From Acidisarcina sp963790505 (lineage in GTDB: Bacteria > Acidobacteriota > Terriglobia > Terriglobales > Acidobacteriaceae): a DNA stretch of 64,000 nt. A program made the translations under genes and the position numbers. Positions 34,610 to 43,774 of the stretch are shown here, piece by piece. The number at the start of each line of letters is the position of its first letter. Position 1 is the first letter of the stretch. A model generated the notes under the pieces. It was given only the letters and a program-made list of their open reading frames with translations. It ran no database searches and was not told where the DNA came from. The stretch lies in assembly GCA_963790505.1 (NCBI GenBank), contig CAWBOT010000005.1, positions 1,178,001-1,242,000 on the forward strand, in the 5' to 3' direction.

Positions 34610-34921
34610 CTAGCGACGCTGTCTCAGGAGGCGCTGGATGTTTCGCTTTCCATGAATGACGGCGATGATTTCAATCGGCACACTTTCTGGCCGGTACACC
34701 AAGGAGTAATTTGGATATCTGCGCAGTGTCCAGAATCGAACGGGTAGGGTTGTGACATCTGATCGCAAATGCCCACGCAAGGGTGATAGACCGGCAGATT
34801 CGCACGCCTCGAAAATCGCTTGCTGTACGCGGTCCGCTGCATCTTCATTGTCGGCGGCGATGTAGCACCAGATCTCGAAGATATCTGCTTTGGCGAGCGG
34901 AGTCAGATCGTAAGCAGTCAT
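34610..34921 (-). CDS. ParE-type toxin
   Basis: 103 residues with the RelE/ParE superfamily pattern: YDLTPLAKADIFEIWCYIAADNEDAADRVQQAI helices followed by strands RFWTLRRYPNYSLVYRPES and IEIIAVIHGKRNIQRLL. The central YxLVYR and the C-terminal HGKRN are characteristic of ParE, which poisons gyrase. Its ATG overlaps the antitoxin stop (ATGA). Together they form a second type II toxin-antitoxin pair in this window, unrelated to the first. Confidence 0.85.
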   Translation of the reverse strand: MTAYDLTPLAKADIFEIWCYIAADNEDAADRVQQAIFEACESAGLSPLRGHLRSDVTTLPVRFWTLRRYPNYSLVYRPESVPIEIIAVIHGKRNIQRLLRQRR

Positions 34922-35184
34922 TTCCTGGACAATCGCCAGCCGTCCTTCATAGCCTCAATCTCAAGCTGGGCCCGCGCACCATCGATCAGTTCGCCGCGTA
35001 GCGCCTGCGAATAACCTTCTTCGATATGCGCAGAAAGCGCGTGACGCTCTTCATCAGTCCAATCCTCTTCTGCATCGAGGGATTCAAGCGCACGGCGCAA
35101 GAGATCTTCAGCGCTTGCGTAGCCGCCGCTGGAAAGGCGCTTATTGATGAGTGTTTCAAGGTCGGGCGGAACGTTTAACTGCAT
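34918..35184 (-). CDS. ParD-like antitoxin
   Basis: 88 residues beginning MQLNVPPDLETLINKRLSSG, a ribbon-helix-helix DNA-binding domain, followed by ASAEDLLRRALESLDAEE and an acidic helical toxin-binding tail. It lies first in the operon and overlaps parE by four bases. It probably represses its own promoter between 35185 and 35233, downstream of gpmI. Confidence 0.83.
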   Translation of the reverse strand: MQLNVPPDLETLINKRLSSGGYASAEDLLRRALESLDAEEDWTDEERHALSAHIEEGYSQALRGELIDGARAQLEIEAMKDGWRLSRK

Positions 35185-35233
35185 GGCTGTTTCTCCGTCA
35201 TCAACCCCAATCGTACTTGATTCTCGTTACCGG

Positions 35234-36844
35234 CTATTTCTTTAAGACCCGCAAATCCCCGCCGGTCATCTGTTCCGGTTGATCGATGCCGAGGATGCCG
35301 AGGATCGTCGGCGACAGATCGCGGAGCGAGCCGTTGCGTCGCAGGGTGTATTTTGCAGCGGTTTCCCCGACGAAGATAAAGGGCACAGGATTTGTCGTAT
35401 GTGCGGTGTGCGGTCCGCCGGTTACGGGGTCGATCATCATCTCGGCGTTGCCATGATCGGCGGTAATAAGCATCGACCCGCCACGCTGCTTGAGGGTCTG
35501 ATAGATGCGGCCTAGCTGGGCATCGACGGTCTCGACGGCCCTGATGGTTGGCTCGATTTGGCCGGAGTGGCCCACCATATCGGCGTTGGCAAAATTCACC
35601 ACAACAAGCTCAAAGGCGGTGTCATTGACGGCCTTGATGACGGCGTCGGCAATGCCGGCGGCGCTCATCTCCGGGGCAAGATCGTAGGTCGCGACCTTTT
35701 GCGAGGGTACGAGAAAGCGCTCTTCGCCGGGAAACTCCTTCTCGATGCCGCCATTGAAGAAGTAAGTGACGTGCGCGTACTTTTCGGTCTCGGCGATACG
35801 CAGGTTGCGCAGGTTTTCCTGCGCCAACAAGTTCGCCAGCAGGTTATCCATCGATTGGGGCGGAATGACCACCGGCAGCGTAAACTGTTTGTCGTACTGG
35901 GTCATGCACACGTAATGCAGGCGATGCGGAACTCCTTGGCGAGGGATCGCTTTGTCGAGGTCTTCTGCACCGGGCAGATCGGCTCCGTCGACCTCGGAAA
36001 GACCGCTGTTGCGGGCAAGCACACGGGTGATCTGGCGGGCGCGGTCGGCACGGTAGTTGAAGTTGAAGCAGACGTCGTCGTCGCGCACGAGGCCAGCCGG
36101 TTTGCCGTCGGCCGAGGTCACCACGAACGGAACGACGAACTCATCCGTAATGCCATTGCTATAACACTCGTTGACCCGCGCGATCGGGTCGGCATAGGCG
36201 CCGCCCTCGGCGTGGCCTTTGACCATCGCGTTGAAGGTGTGCAGCTCGCGCTCCCAGCGGCGGTCGCGGTCCATCGCATAGTAACGGCCAGAGACGCTGG
36301 CGATCTCGCCGACTCCGTACTCCTCAAATTTGCGCTGCAACGCCGCCATATATTCCACGCCGCCGGTGGGGGCGGTATCGCGGCCGTCTAGAAAGACGTG
36401 GACGTAGACATGCTTGAGGCCGTGTTCCGCGGCAGCCTCAAGCAGGGCATAGAGATGGCGCTGATGGGAGTGGACTCCGCCATCGGAGAGCAGGCCGAGC
36501 AGGTGCAATCTGCGCCGGCTCTCGCCGGCGCGCTTCATGGCTGTCGCAATCACCGGATGCGAAGAGAAGTCGCCGCTGGCGATCAGCGCGTCGATGCGGG
36601 TGATGTCCATATGGACGACGCGGCCCGCGCCGATGTTGAGATGGCCGACTTCGCTGTTGCCCATCTGACCGTCAGGCAAGCCAACGAAGTGATCGGAGGC
36701 GTGCAGCAGAGTGTTTGGATACTCGGCGAGCAACTTGTCATAGACGGGCTTGCGGGCCAGCGCGATTGCGTTGGCGGCCGTCTCCGCCCGGTAGCCCCAG
36801 CCATCGAGGATGGCCAGGACCAGTGGTTTCTTGTGGGTGGACAT
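35234..36844 (-). CDS. gpmI: GpmI, cofactor-independent phosphoglycerate mutase
   Basis: 536 residues, an alkaline-phosphatase-superfamily enzyme. The start VLAILDGWGYR carries a metal-binding Asp. The phosphorylated Ser is in LPDGQMGNSEVGHLNIGAGR. Further metal ligands lie in VVVNFANADMVGHSG and MLITADHGNAEMM. It interconverts 3- and 2-phosphoglycerate using manganese. Together with eno (37776-39068), encoded nearby on the same strand, it covers two consecutive steps of lower glycolysis. Confidence 0.96.
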   Translation of the reverse strand: MSTHKKPLVLAILDGWGYRAETAANAIALARKPVYDKLLAEYPNTLLHASDHFVGLPDGQMGNSEVGHLNIGAGRVVHMDITRIDALIASGDFSSHPVIATAMKRAGESRRRLHLLGLLSDGGVHSHQRHLYALLEAAAEHGLKHVYVHVFLDGRDTAPTGGVEYMAALQRKFEEYGVGEIASVSGRYYAMDRDRRWERELHTFNAMVKGHAEGGAYADPIARVNECYSNGITDEFVVPFVVTSADGKPAGLVRDDDVCFNFNYRADRARQITRVLARNSGLSEVDGADLPGAEDLDKAIPRQGVPHRLHYVCMTQYDKQFTLPVVIPPQSMDNLLANLLAQENLRNLRIAETEKYAHVTYFFNGGIEKEFPGEERFLVPSQKVATYDLAPEMSAAGIADAVIKAVNDTAFELVVVNFANADMVGHSGQIEPTIRAVETVDAQLGRIYQTLKQRGGSMLITADHGNAEMMIDPVTGGPHTAHTTNPVPFIFVGETAAKYTLRRNGSLRDLSPTILGILGIDQPEQMTGGDLRVLKK

Positions 36845-36877
36845 GCGACCTTTCGGGCCAGGGTTGGTGAAAAGACC

Positions 36878-37579
36878 CTAGTTCTGCGGAGGGGTAGTTG
36901 AAGAGGGAGGCGTTGCCGGAGCGGGCGGCGTTGCCGGAGCCGATGAAGATCCCGAACCTGCCGGTGCGCCGGTTCCCGACGATGAGCCAGGGGTCGGCGC
37001 GCCAAGCGACGGAGCGGGCTTGGGCGCATGTTCGTCGCGATACTTCTTCATCGCCGCGTCGAGCTCGTCTTTGTGGCGGGCCTGGACATCCTGCCCGACC
37101 TGCTGCTGAACCTTCTGGACGGCGGCAGCGGACTCGCCGGAGATGGCAGGCAGGTTGGTCAGGAACACCTTGCCCTCAGGAGTTTTGGAAAAGTCGATTA
37201 ATTTTGCGGCATCGTCGACCGACAGATATTTCTTATAAACGTCGTAGAACGCGCCTACATAATCGGCCTTCTTGGAGCTTGAGTCCAGATCGTCCCAAAC
37301 GTCGTCGGGAATAAAGGGCCGGCTCTGCTTGAGTCTTGAAATCATCAGGACGCGGCTTTGATCGAAGAGCGTGTCATAACCCATCGCCGAGTAGATTATT
37401 TTCATCTGGTCGAGGGTCAGCGGGTGCTCGGGCCCTTTGGGGGCATCGCCGCCAAGCGAGCTGATCGGCGAAGGCGTGGCCGGCTTGGGCGCGCTGGTCG
37501 CCGGGGCGGGAGTCGCGGTTTGGGCCGCGGCGGCTACGGTGAGAGAGAAAACACAAACTGCAGACTGCCAAAACTTCAT
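36878..37579 (-). CDS. Secreted DUF2059-domain protein
   Basis: 233 residues with a signal peptide (SAVCVFSLTVAAAAQTA). The DUF2059 domain includes DLDSSSKKADYVGAFYDVYKKYLS and LIDFSKTPEGKVFLTNLPAIS. Flanking regions are low complexity: a Pro/Ala-rich linker before the domain and a Ser/Gly/Pro-rich tail after it. Function unknown. It lies 33 bp upstream of gpmI on the same strand, so the two may be co-transcribed. Confidence 0.8.
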   Translation of the reverse strand: MKFWQSAVCVFSLTVAAAAQTATPAPATSAPKPATPSPISSLGGDAPKGPEHPLTLDQMKIIYSAMGYDTLFDQSRVLMISRLKQSRPFIPDDVWDDLDSSSKKADYVGAFYDVYKKYLSVDDAAKLIDFSKTPEGKVFLTNLPAISGESAAAVQKVQQQVGQDVQARHKDELDAAMKKYRDEHAPKPAPSLGAPTPGSSSGTGAPAGSGSSSAPATPPAPATPPSSTTPPQN

Positions 37580-37600
37580 TCGATTCTCCTGACATCCATG

Positions 37601-37718
37601 CTAGAGCATTTTCGCAACTACTATGAACTCTCTAGCGAAGGTTATGTTGGCCTTTTCTTAAGGAAAAGGCCAGCCTGACCTATCGCTTCGGTCCACACTC
37701 ATTGCGAAAACGCTCTAG
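37601..37718. repeat. 118-bp inverted-repeat element (MITE-like)
   Basis: The ends CTAGAGCATTTTCGCAA (37601-37617) and TTGCGAAAACGCTCTAG (37702-37718) are inverted repeats matching at 16 of 17 positions. The interior holds a perfect 23-nt palindrome (37649-37671, GGCCTTTTC/GAAAAGGCC). No protein is encoded. The structure fits a miniature transposable or dispersed palindromic element, or a strong transcription stop between two convergent-free genes; only one copy is in the window. Confidence 0.6.
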
Positions 37719-37775
37719 TTGATTTGCGCGCTAGAGGCTGGCGGCGGCGTCATTCGCCGCCGCGATTGCCGCCCG

Positions 37776-39068
37776 CTATTCGCCAAAGTTGATCGATTCC
37801 AGGCCCAGGAATTCGGCCGCCTGGCCCAGTTCTTCTTCGATGCGCAGCAATTGGTTGTATTTCGCGATTCGATCAGTGCGCGAGGCCGAGCCGGTCTTGA
37901 TCTGTCCGGCGCCGGTCGCTACCGCGAGGTCGGCGATGAAGGTGTCCTCAGTCTCGCCGCTGCGGTGCGAGATGATCGAGGTATAGCCATAACGGCCGGC
38001 AAGCTGGATCGCCTCCAGCGTCTCGCTGATGCTGCCGATCTGGTTGACTTTGATGAGGATGGAGTTGGCGACGCCCTCGTCGATGCCGCGTTGCAGACGC
38101 TCGGTATTGGTGACAAAGAGGTCGTCCCCGACGAGCTGGATGCGTTCGCCGACCAATTCCGATAGATACTTCCAGCCGTCCCAATCGTCTTCGGCGAGGC
38201 CGTCCTCGATGGAGATGATCGGATATTGCTTCGTCCAGCTCTCCCAGAAGCGGGCCATCTCTTCGCTGGAGTATTCCGACTTGTCGCTTTTCTTGAAGAC
38301 GTAGACGCCGCGCTCTTTGTCGTAGAACTCACTGGCTGCCGGATCGAGGGCGATGGCGATGTCTTCACCGGCCTTGTAGCCGGCGAGGTCGATCGCTTCG
38401 AGGATCACTTCAATCGCTTCGACATTCGACTTGAGTGACGGCGCGAATCCGCCCTCGTCGCCGACCGCAGTCGAGTAGCCGCGCTTCTTAAGCACACCCT
38501 TCAGGGTGTGGAAGACCTCAGTGCCCCAGCGCAGCGCATCACTGAAGCGCTCAGCACCGATGGGCATGACCATGAATTCCTGAAAGTCCACATTGTTGTC
38601 GGAGTGTGCGCCGCCGTTGAGGATGTTCATCATCGGGGTGGGAAGAATGCAGGCATTGACGCCGCCAAGATAGCGGTAGAGCGGAATGTGGAGAGAATTG
38701 GCCGCAGCGCGCGCGGCGGCCATCGAAACAGCGAGGATGGCATTGGCGCCGAGTCGGGATTTGTTGGGCGTGCCGTCGAGCGAGAGCATTGTGGCGTCAA
38801 GCAGCCGCTGATTGGTCGCGTCCATCCCGGTGAGTTCGGGGGCAAGAATAGTCTCAACATTCTCGACTGCCTGGAGTACGCCCTTGCCGAGATAGTGACT
38901 CTTGTCGCCGTCGCGGAGCTCAACCGCCTCGTGTTCGCCGGTCGAGGCTCCACTGGGCACGGCTGCCCGGCCCATCGCGCCGCTGGCGAGCACGACGTCG
39001 GCCTCGACAGTGGGATTTCCCCGCGAATCCAAAATTTCGCGAGCATGAATTGCTGCAATTTCAGTCAT
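37776..39068 (-). CDS. eno: Enolase
   Basis: 430 residues from the ATG at 39068 (GGAG upstream); further in-frame codons upstream lack enolase character. It begins IAAIHAREILDSRGNPTVEA and includes AVPSGASTGEHEAVELRDGD, TAVGDEGGFAPSLKSNVEAI, ISIEDGLAEDDWDGW and the family signature LIKVNQIGSISETLEAIQLA. It converts 2-phosphoglycerate to phosphoenolpyruvate and needs magnesium. Downstream of it on the same strand, beyond the inverted-repeat element, lie a DUF2059 gene and gpmI. Confidence 0.97.
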   Translation of the reverse strand: MTEIAAIHAREILDSRGNPTVEADVVLASGAMGRAAVPSGASTGEHEAVELRDGDKSHYLGKGVLQAVENVETILAPELTGMDATNQRLLDATMLSLDGTPNKSRLGANAILAVSMAAARAAANSLHIPLYRYLGGVNACILPTPMMNILNGGAHSDNNVDFQEFMVMPIGAERFSDALRWGTEVFHTLKGVLKKRGYSTAVGDEGGFAPSLKSNVEAIEVILEAIDLAGYKAGEDIAIALDPAASEFYDKERGVYVFKKSDKSEYSSEEMARFWESWTKQYPIISIEDGLAEDDWDGWKYLSELVGERIQLVGDDLFVTNTERLQRGIDEGVANSILIKVNQIGSISETLEAIQLAGRYGYTSIISHRSGETEDTFIADLAVATGAGQIKTGSASRTDRIAKYNQLLRIEEELGQAAEFLGLESINFGE

Positions 39069-39391
39069 TTCGCTCCTAACAATATGGTGCTGCAAACGGT
39101 CCTTCAATTTTGGACGCCGGTCGACCGGGATGGTATGCCCCGCCGCGCCGCCGATCGTCTCGATAAAACTTCCCATGCCAACTCAGTCCTCGCCCTGCCA
39201 AATGGCGTTGAAATATGGCCCAGGGGGTTCGTCTGGATTCTAACAAAGCAAGGTACTGTCCTTCATTGACGGGGAGGATCAAATTCCTGAGATTTCCCGG
39301 GGAGGTATTCGGCGACCGGGTGGCGCGAGTCTCCCGAGAGGAAGATCTCGCGCAGCCCAGCCTTTAACTTCACCGCTTAGCTTCGAAGCTG

Positions 39392-39847
39392 CTAATTTCC
39401 GCCCTGGGGCAGGACGGCATTCGCGGCGTCGATGTGCCGCACAGCCTGGTCCCGGAAAGTGATGGCAGTCCGGTCGGACTCGGGTTTCATCGCTTCCTGA
39501 CGCGCCATTGCCAGCAGCTGGGCTACCTTTTGAAAAGCGCCTTCCGGCGACATGTTCGGGTGAGCGGGGACATCGCCGAGGTTCTTCTCATCCAGCTTCG
39601 AAGCCTGCTTGAGCTCGTAGATCGCGTGCTCCACATCAGGGAGGGCGACACTGACAGCCTGAATGTGCGCCGGCTTGGTGAATTTGCCCTGCAAGATAAG
39701 GCGCGCTTCCCTCAGGTCTGCAATCGCGTGAAGGTAACCGGGGTGAACTGCCGCCTGCGCAGCGGCTGGCGTGGCGTTCCCCGCAAAGAATAGCCCGGCG
39801 ATAGCGATTCCGCACAGGGCAAGTAGATGCACTTTCAGCTTTCTCAT
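39392..39847 (-). CDS. Small secreted helical protein of unknown function
   Basis: 151 residues with a signal peptide (HLLALCGIAIAGLFFAGNATPAAA). The mature part is predicted to be a helical bundle (HAIADLREARLILQGKFTKP, VEHAIYELKQASKLDEKNLG, GAFQKVAQLLAMARQEAMKP). Similar short proteins are common in Acidobacteria, but I know of no described function. It is a single gene between eno and the fucosidase. Confidence 0.68.
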   Translation of the reverse strand: MRKLKVHLLALCGIAIAGLFFAGNATPAAAQAAVHPGYLHAIADLREARLILQGKFTKPAHIQAVSVALPDVEHAIYELKQASKLDEKNLGDVPAHPNMSPEGAFQKVAQLLAMARQEAMKPESDRTAITFRDQAVRHIDAANAVLPQGGN

Positions 39848-40003
39848 AGTCTGGTACCGTTCCTTGGTCGGTTGTGAATTATTGGTTGTTGGGGAATGAG
39901 GTCTCGGGAATTTTCAGCTCCGTCGCGTGGCTGTTCAAGCAGGCGTAATTATAGCTTTCCCTCTATGCCGCTGACACCTGAACTCGACCACAGATAGGGC
40001 TTC

Positions 40004-41449
40004 CTATTTTGCCGTATCGAGGACCAGCACCGTCGCAATTGGATCGAGCGCCTTGGCAGGGAGTTGCACATCGAGACTGTTGCCGGTTTGCTTCAGCTTG
40101 AGCGGCGTGTGCGCCGAATCGGCGAGCAGGTAAGCGCCCATGACTTTCCGCGGTAGCTTGTCGAGATGGAAGCTGCCGCTCGGCCACTTGAAGATTTCGA
40201 TATAGATTTTGTCGGGCGTGGTCGTGGAGCGCCACTCCCATGCGGGAATGAACTTCGGGTCGCCGTTTTTCTCTTTTTCCGATGGGCTGAAGGAGCCTGA
40301 CTCCGCGCCAAAGAGCGTCGGACTGGTGCCATAGATCGCCTCGCCGTTGACCGCCAGCCATGCGCCCATCTGGTGCAGACGCTCGACCTCGGGAGCAGGC
40401 ACGATGCCCTTCGAATCTGGCCCGACATTGAGCAGATAATTGCCGCCTTTGCTGGCGATGTCGATCAGATTGCGCAGCAGCGTCTCAGTCGATTTGAAGT
40501 TCAGGTCGTAGGACTTATACCCCCACGTGTCATTGATGGTCATGCACGACTCCCAGTCGCGGCCTGGATAGCCGGCGGCGGGGATGTACTGCTCGGGGCT
40601 CTCGGTATCGCCCTTGTAAGTGCCGCCGAGGCGATTGTTCCAGATGAGGTTGGGGTGCTGGTTGAGCAGGGCGACGATCTCGGCCGCGCGCTCTGGAGTC
40701 ATATTCGGTGTCGGAGTATCGAACCAGATCACGGCAGGGAACTCGCCGTAGTTGTTGAGCAGCTCCCTGAGTTGCGGGATCGCCTTGGTCTGCAGGTATG
40801 TGTCGAAGCTTCCGTCCTGCGCGGGATCCCAGTGATGAGTTGGTAGATCGTGATTGCCGGTCTTGTATGCATCGCCGCCGGGCGCGGTCCAGTCCTGGTC
40901 CTGCGAGTAATAGAAGCCGAGCTTGATGCCTTGCTTGCGGCATTCGTCGGCCAGTTCGCGAATCGGGTCACGCTTAAACGGCGTGGCGGCGACGATGTTG
41001 AAGGCGTTGGCCTTCGAGTCGAACATGGCGAAGCCATCGTGATGCTTCGAGGTGATTACGATGTACTTCATCCCAGCAGATTTGGCCAGCGCGACGATAT
41101 CGTGGGCGTTGAAGCTGGTCGGGTTGAACTGCGGCGCGAGCGCCTTGTAGTCCGCGACCGGGATTGAGGCGTTGTTCATGATCCACTCGCCGATGCCGGG
41201 GATCTGCTTGCCGTCCCATGTGCCGGCGGGAATCGAATAGAGTCCCCAGTGAATGAACATGCCGAAGCGCGCTTCGCGCCACCACGCCATCCGCGCATCG
41301 CGCTGCGCCGGAGTTTCAGTGTCCTGAATTGCGGGCACTGGATGACGGGCAGGTGTCGTATCCGGCTTGCTGCCCTGCAGCTGCGCGTGACCGGGTAAGG
41401 CAATGGCAAGGGCGACGAGGGCAGGAAGAATTTCGCGGACTGGCTTCAA
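40004..41449 (-). CDS. Secreted alpha-L-fucosidase (GH29)
   Basis: 481 residues with a signal peptide (REILPALVALAIALPGHAQ). GH29 landmarks: WWREARFGMFIHWGLYSIPAG near residue 56, VITSKHHDGFAMFDS, GIKLGFYYSQDQDW and the catalytic nucleophile Asp in PAVIWFDTPTPNMTPERA near 254. A C-terminal beta-sandwich follows (IYIEIFKWPSGSFHLDKLP). It would remove alpha-L-fucose from plant or microbial glycans in the periplasm or outside. No other sugar-utilisation genes flank it. Confidence 0.92.
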   Translation of the reverse strand: MKPVREILPALVALAIALPGHAQLQGSKPDTTPARHPVPAIQDTETPAQRDARMAWWREARFGMFIHWGLYSIPAGTWDGKQIPGIGEWIMNNASIPVADYKALAPQFNPTSFNAHDIVALAKSAGMKYIVITSKHHDGFAMFDSKANAFNIVAATPFKRDPIRELADECRKQGIKLGFYYSQDQDWTAPGGDAYKTGNHDLPTHHWDPAQDGSFDTYLQTKAIPQLRELLNNYGEFPAVIWFDTPTPNMTPERAAEIVALLNQHPNLIWNNRLGGTYKGDTESPEQYIPAAGYPGRDWESCMTINDTWGYKSYDLNFKSTETLLRNLIDIASKGGNYLLNVGPDSKGIVPAPEVERLHQMGAWLAVNGEAIYGTSPTLFGAESGSFSPSEKEKNGDPKFIPAWEWRSTTTPDKIYIEIFKWPSGSFHLDKLPRKVMGAYLLADSAHTPLKLKQTGNSLDVQLPAKALDPIATVLVLDTAK

Positions 41450-41514
41450 GAGAGTTCCTCACGGCGAAATGACGCACAGCGAATTGTAAGGGAAATGCGG
41501 TGCTCTGGCTTTGC

Positions 41515-42090
41515 TTACGCCAACGCCAGCGGCACCGCTTCTTCCCATCTTCCCTGCGCTTTGAGAATCAGCTCGACCACCTCGCGAGCGGCGCCGCGGC
41601 CGGCGAGGCGCTCGGTGGTGTAGTGGCAGACTGCCTTGAGCTCGGGCACGCCATCGGCAACGCAGATCGCAAGTCCTGCGCGCCGCGCCAGAGGAATATC
41701 GGGGAGATCGTCGCCCATGTAAGCGACCTGGTCTTCGGTGACTCCAGCTTGTTCGAGGCACTCCTCGAACGCCTGCGTCTTCTTCGCTTGCCCTAGGTAG
41801 ACGAAGCGCACCTTCAGCTCTTTGGCGCGTTGCGCGACAGCCGGCGAGTGGCGCCCGGTGATGAAGCCGGTCTCGATCCCCATCGTATGCGCGAGCGATA
41901 GACCCTGGCCATCCTGGGCGTTGAAGACCTTCATCTCGGTGACGGCTACGGGGGCCGTTCCCTCGGCTTTTACGGCCGAGATGATGCAGACGCCTCCGTC
42001 AGTGAGCGTGCCGTCGACATCCATCAGAAAAAGTTTGATCTTGCGGGCGCGAGCGAGGACTTCAGGTGAAACGTTCGTTATGTCGGACAT
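41515..42090 (-). CDS. kdsC: KdsC-like HAD phosphatase (KDO 8-phosphate phosphatase)
   Basis: 191 residues from the ATG at 42090. The HAD motif I FLMDVDGTLTDGG, motif II FITGRHSPAVAQRAKEL and motif IV VAYMGDDLPDIPLARRAGL are those of the compact C0-type tetrameric KdsC family. It releases phosphate from 3-deoxy-D-manno-octulosonate 8-phosphate for LPS core synthesis. It lies 77 bp after the GMC oxidoreductase gene on the same strand; a functional link to it is not expected. Confidence 0.88.
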   Translation of the reverse strand: MSDITNVSPEVLARARKIKLFLMDVDGTLTDGGVCIISAVKAEGTAPVAVTEMKVFNAQDGQGLSLAHTMGIETGFITGRHSPAVAQRAKELKVRFVYLGQAKKTQAFEECLEQAGVTEDQVAYMGDDLPDIPLARRAGLAICVADGVPELKAVCHYTTERLAGRGAAREVVELILKAQGRWEEAVPLALA

Positions 42091-42167
42091 ACTTCCATCG
42101 TACCCGGCTCGCAACGACGCGAATCGTGGCCGCCTCTGAATTGACGTCGCATCCGCTTCCCGCAAAC

Positions 42168-43739
42168 TCAGACATTGCCCTGACGCATCTCGTCGGCCAG
42201 CTTTTCCGAAGCGCGCATTGCCAGCGCGAGGATGGTCATCGTTGGGTTCTGCCAGCCTCCGCTGACGAAGCTACTCGCGTCGACCACCCATAGGTTCTTG
42301 ATGTCGTGGCTCTGGCACCACTTGTTCAGCACGCTGGTCTTGGGGTCGTCGCCCATGCGGGCAGTCCCCAGCTCGTGAATGCTATAACCGGGCGGATTCG
42401 GATCATAGTTCTTGGAGAGGACCTCGAAACCCGCAGATTCGGCCATCGCGATGCTGGTGTCGACGGCGTCGCGCGCCATATTGAATTCATTGTCGGTATA
42501 TTTTGTGTCGATACGCAGCACGGGGATGTCCCACGCATCCACTTCCGTCTTATCGATGCTCACCTGGTGATCGTAGTGCGCCAGCACCTCGCCCATGATG
42601 CCCGTTGAAAAGCCACTGCCGTGATAACTGTCGAGCTTGTTTTGCAGCTCTTCGCCATAAGCCGTAAAGTTACGCGGCGACATGGCGCCCGTGCTGCTGA
42701 AGCAATTCAGCGCATATCCGCGAATGAAGCCGTTTGCCTTGGAGTCGATATTGCGGAAGCGCGGAACGAGCGCGCCGCCGCCCATCAATTGGGTATTCGA
42801 TCTACCGTCGCGCGCCTCGGGAACCGAACACACAATCCCCGGGCCGTAGACCTGATCGATCAGGTAGTGTCCCATCACGCCGCTCGAATTCGCGATTTTG
42901 GAATTCAGCAGCAGACGGGTGCTCTCGAGCGTTCCGGCGGCCAGAATGACGACCCGCGCCTTCACCGACTGCTCGCGCCGCGAGAGGCGATCGACAAAGT
43001 GGACCTCGTTTACCATGCCGGTGTTCTTGTCCACGCTGAGTTCGCGCACGACCACGTTCGGCACCGCTGTCAGCTTGCCGGTCTTGAAGGCATCGGGCAA
43101 CAGCAGATTCACTGAGCTCGCGAGGCCATCGACACCGAGCGCGCTGCGCGCTTTGCAGACGGGAACGCCTAACTTCTTTCCCGCGTCGATAAAGCGCTGT
43201 ATGCAGCCCGACCACGGCGAGTTGTCCGGAACAAAGTTGCCATCGGGATATTGCGGAAGCCCGTCTGCCCGACCCTGCACGCGAAAGATTCCCTCTACGC
43301 GCGAATAGTAAGGCGCTACATCGGCCAGGCTAATCGGCCAGTCGTCGCCAAAACCGTCATGCGACTTCGCCTTGAACTCGTAATCGCTAAGCCGGAAGGA
43401 TTGCCGCGACCAGAAGAGAGAGCGTCCGCCGAAGAGCCGCACTCGCACCCAGTTGTAGGGGTTCTTTGGATCGTAGGTATAGGGAACTTCCTTTTCATCG
43501 ACCCAGGTGTTGGCGTTGAACTCGTTCGACTGAAAGACGTGCGGCAAGATGCCGGGCTGTTTGAAGCCACGGAAGGGCAGCGCATACGCGGGCTTAACCT
43601 CGGTGTCTTTGCCGGCATCGGCGACCGGCCCCGCATTGAGCATCACGCACGAGATGCCTTTTTCGGTGAGAATCTTGGCGGCCATCCCGCCGGAATGGCC
43701 GGAACCGATGATGAGAACATCCACTATTTCTTCAGACAT
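42168..43739 (-). CDS. GMC-type FAD oxidoreductase (gluconate dehydrogenase-like large subunit)
   Basis: 523 residues without a signal peptide. The FAD motif VLIIGSGHSGGMAAKILTEKG is near the N-terminus. The C-terminal GMC block reads HELGTARMGDDPKTSVLNKW and VVDASSFVSGGWQNPTMTIL. It probably oxidises a sugar or alcohol and passes electrons onward. The gene upstream on the same strand (35 bp) encodes a gluconate 2-dehydrogenase subunit 3-like protein with a Tat signal, so the large subunit is likely exported as a passenger in a complex. No cytochrome c subunit is nearby. Confidence 0.9.
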   Translation of the reverse strand: MSEEIVDVLIIGSGHSGGMAAKILTEKGISCVMLNAGPVADAGKDTEVKPAYALPFRGFKQPGILPHVFQSNEFNANTWVDEKEVPYTYDPKNPYNWVRVRLFGGRSLFWSRQSFRLSDYEFKAKSHDGFGDDWPISLADVAPYYSRVEGIFRVQGRADGLPQYPDGNFVPDNSPWSGCIQRFIDAGKKLGVPVCKARSALGVDGLASSVNLLLPDAFKTGKLTAVPNVVVRELSVDKNTGMVNEVHFVDRLSRREQSVKARVVILAAGTLESTRLLLNSKIANSSGVMGHYLIDQVYGPGIVCSVPEARDGRSNTQLMGGGALVPRFRNIDSKANGFIRGYALNCFSSTGAMSPRNFTAYGEELQNKLDSYHGSGFSTGIMGEVLAHYDHQVSIDKTEVDAWDIPVLRIDTKYTDNEFNMARDAVDTSIAMAESAGFEVLSKNYDPNPPGYSIHELGTARMGDDPKTSVLNKWCQSHDIKNLWVVDASSFVSGGWQNPTMTILALAMRASEKLADEMRQGNV

Positions 43740-43774
43740 GGGCCTTTATCGAGTGAGTGAGGTTGGGAACGAAA

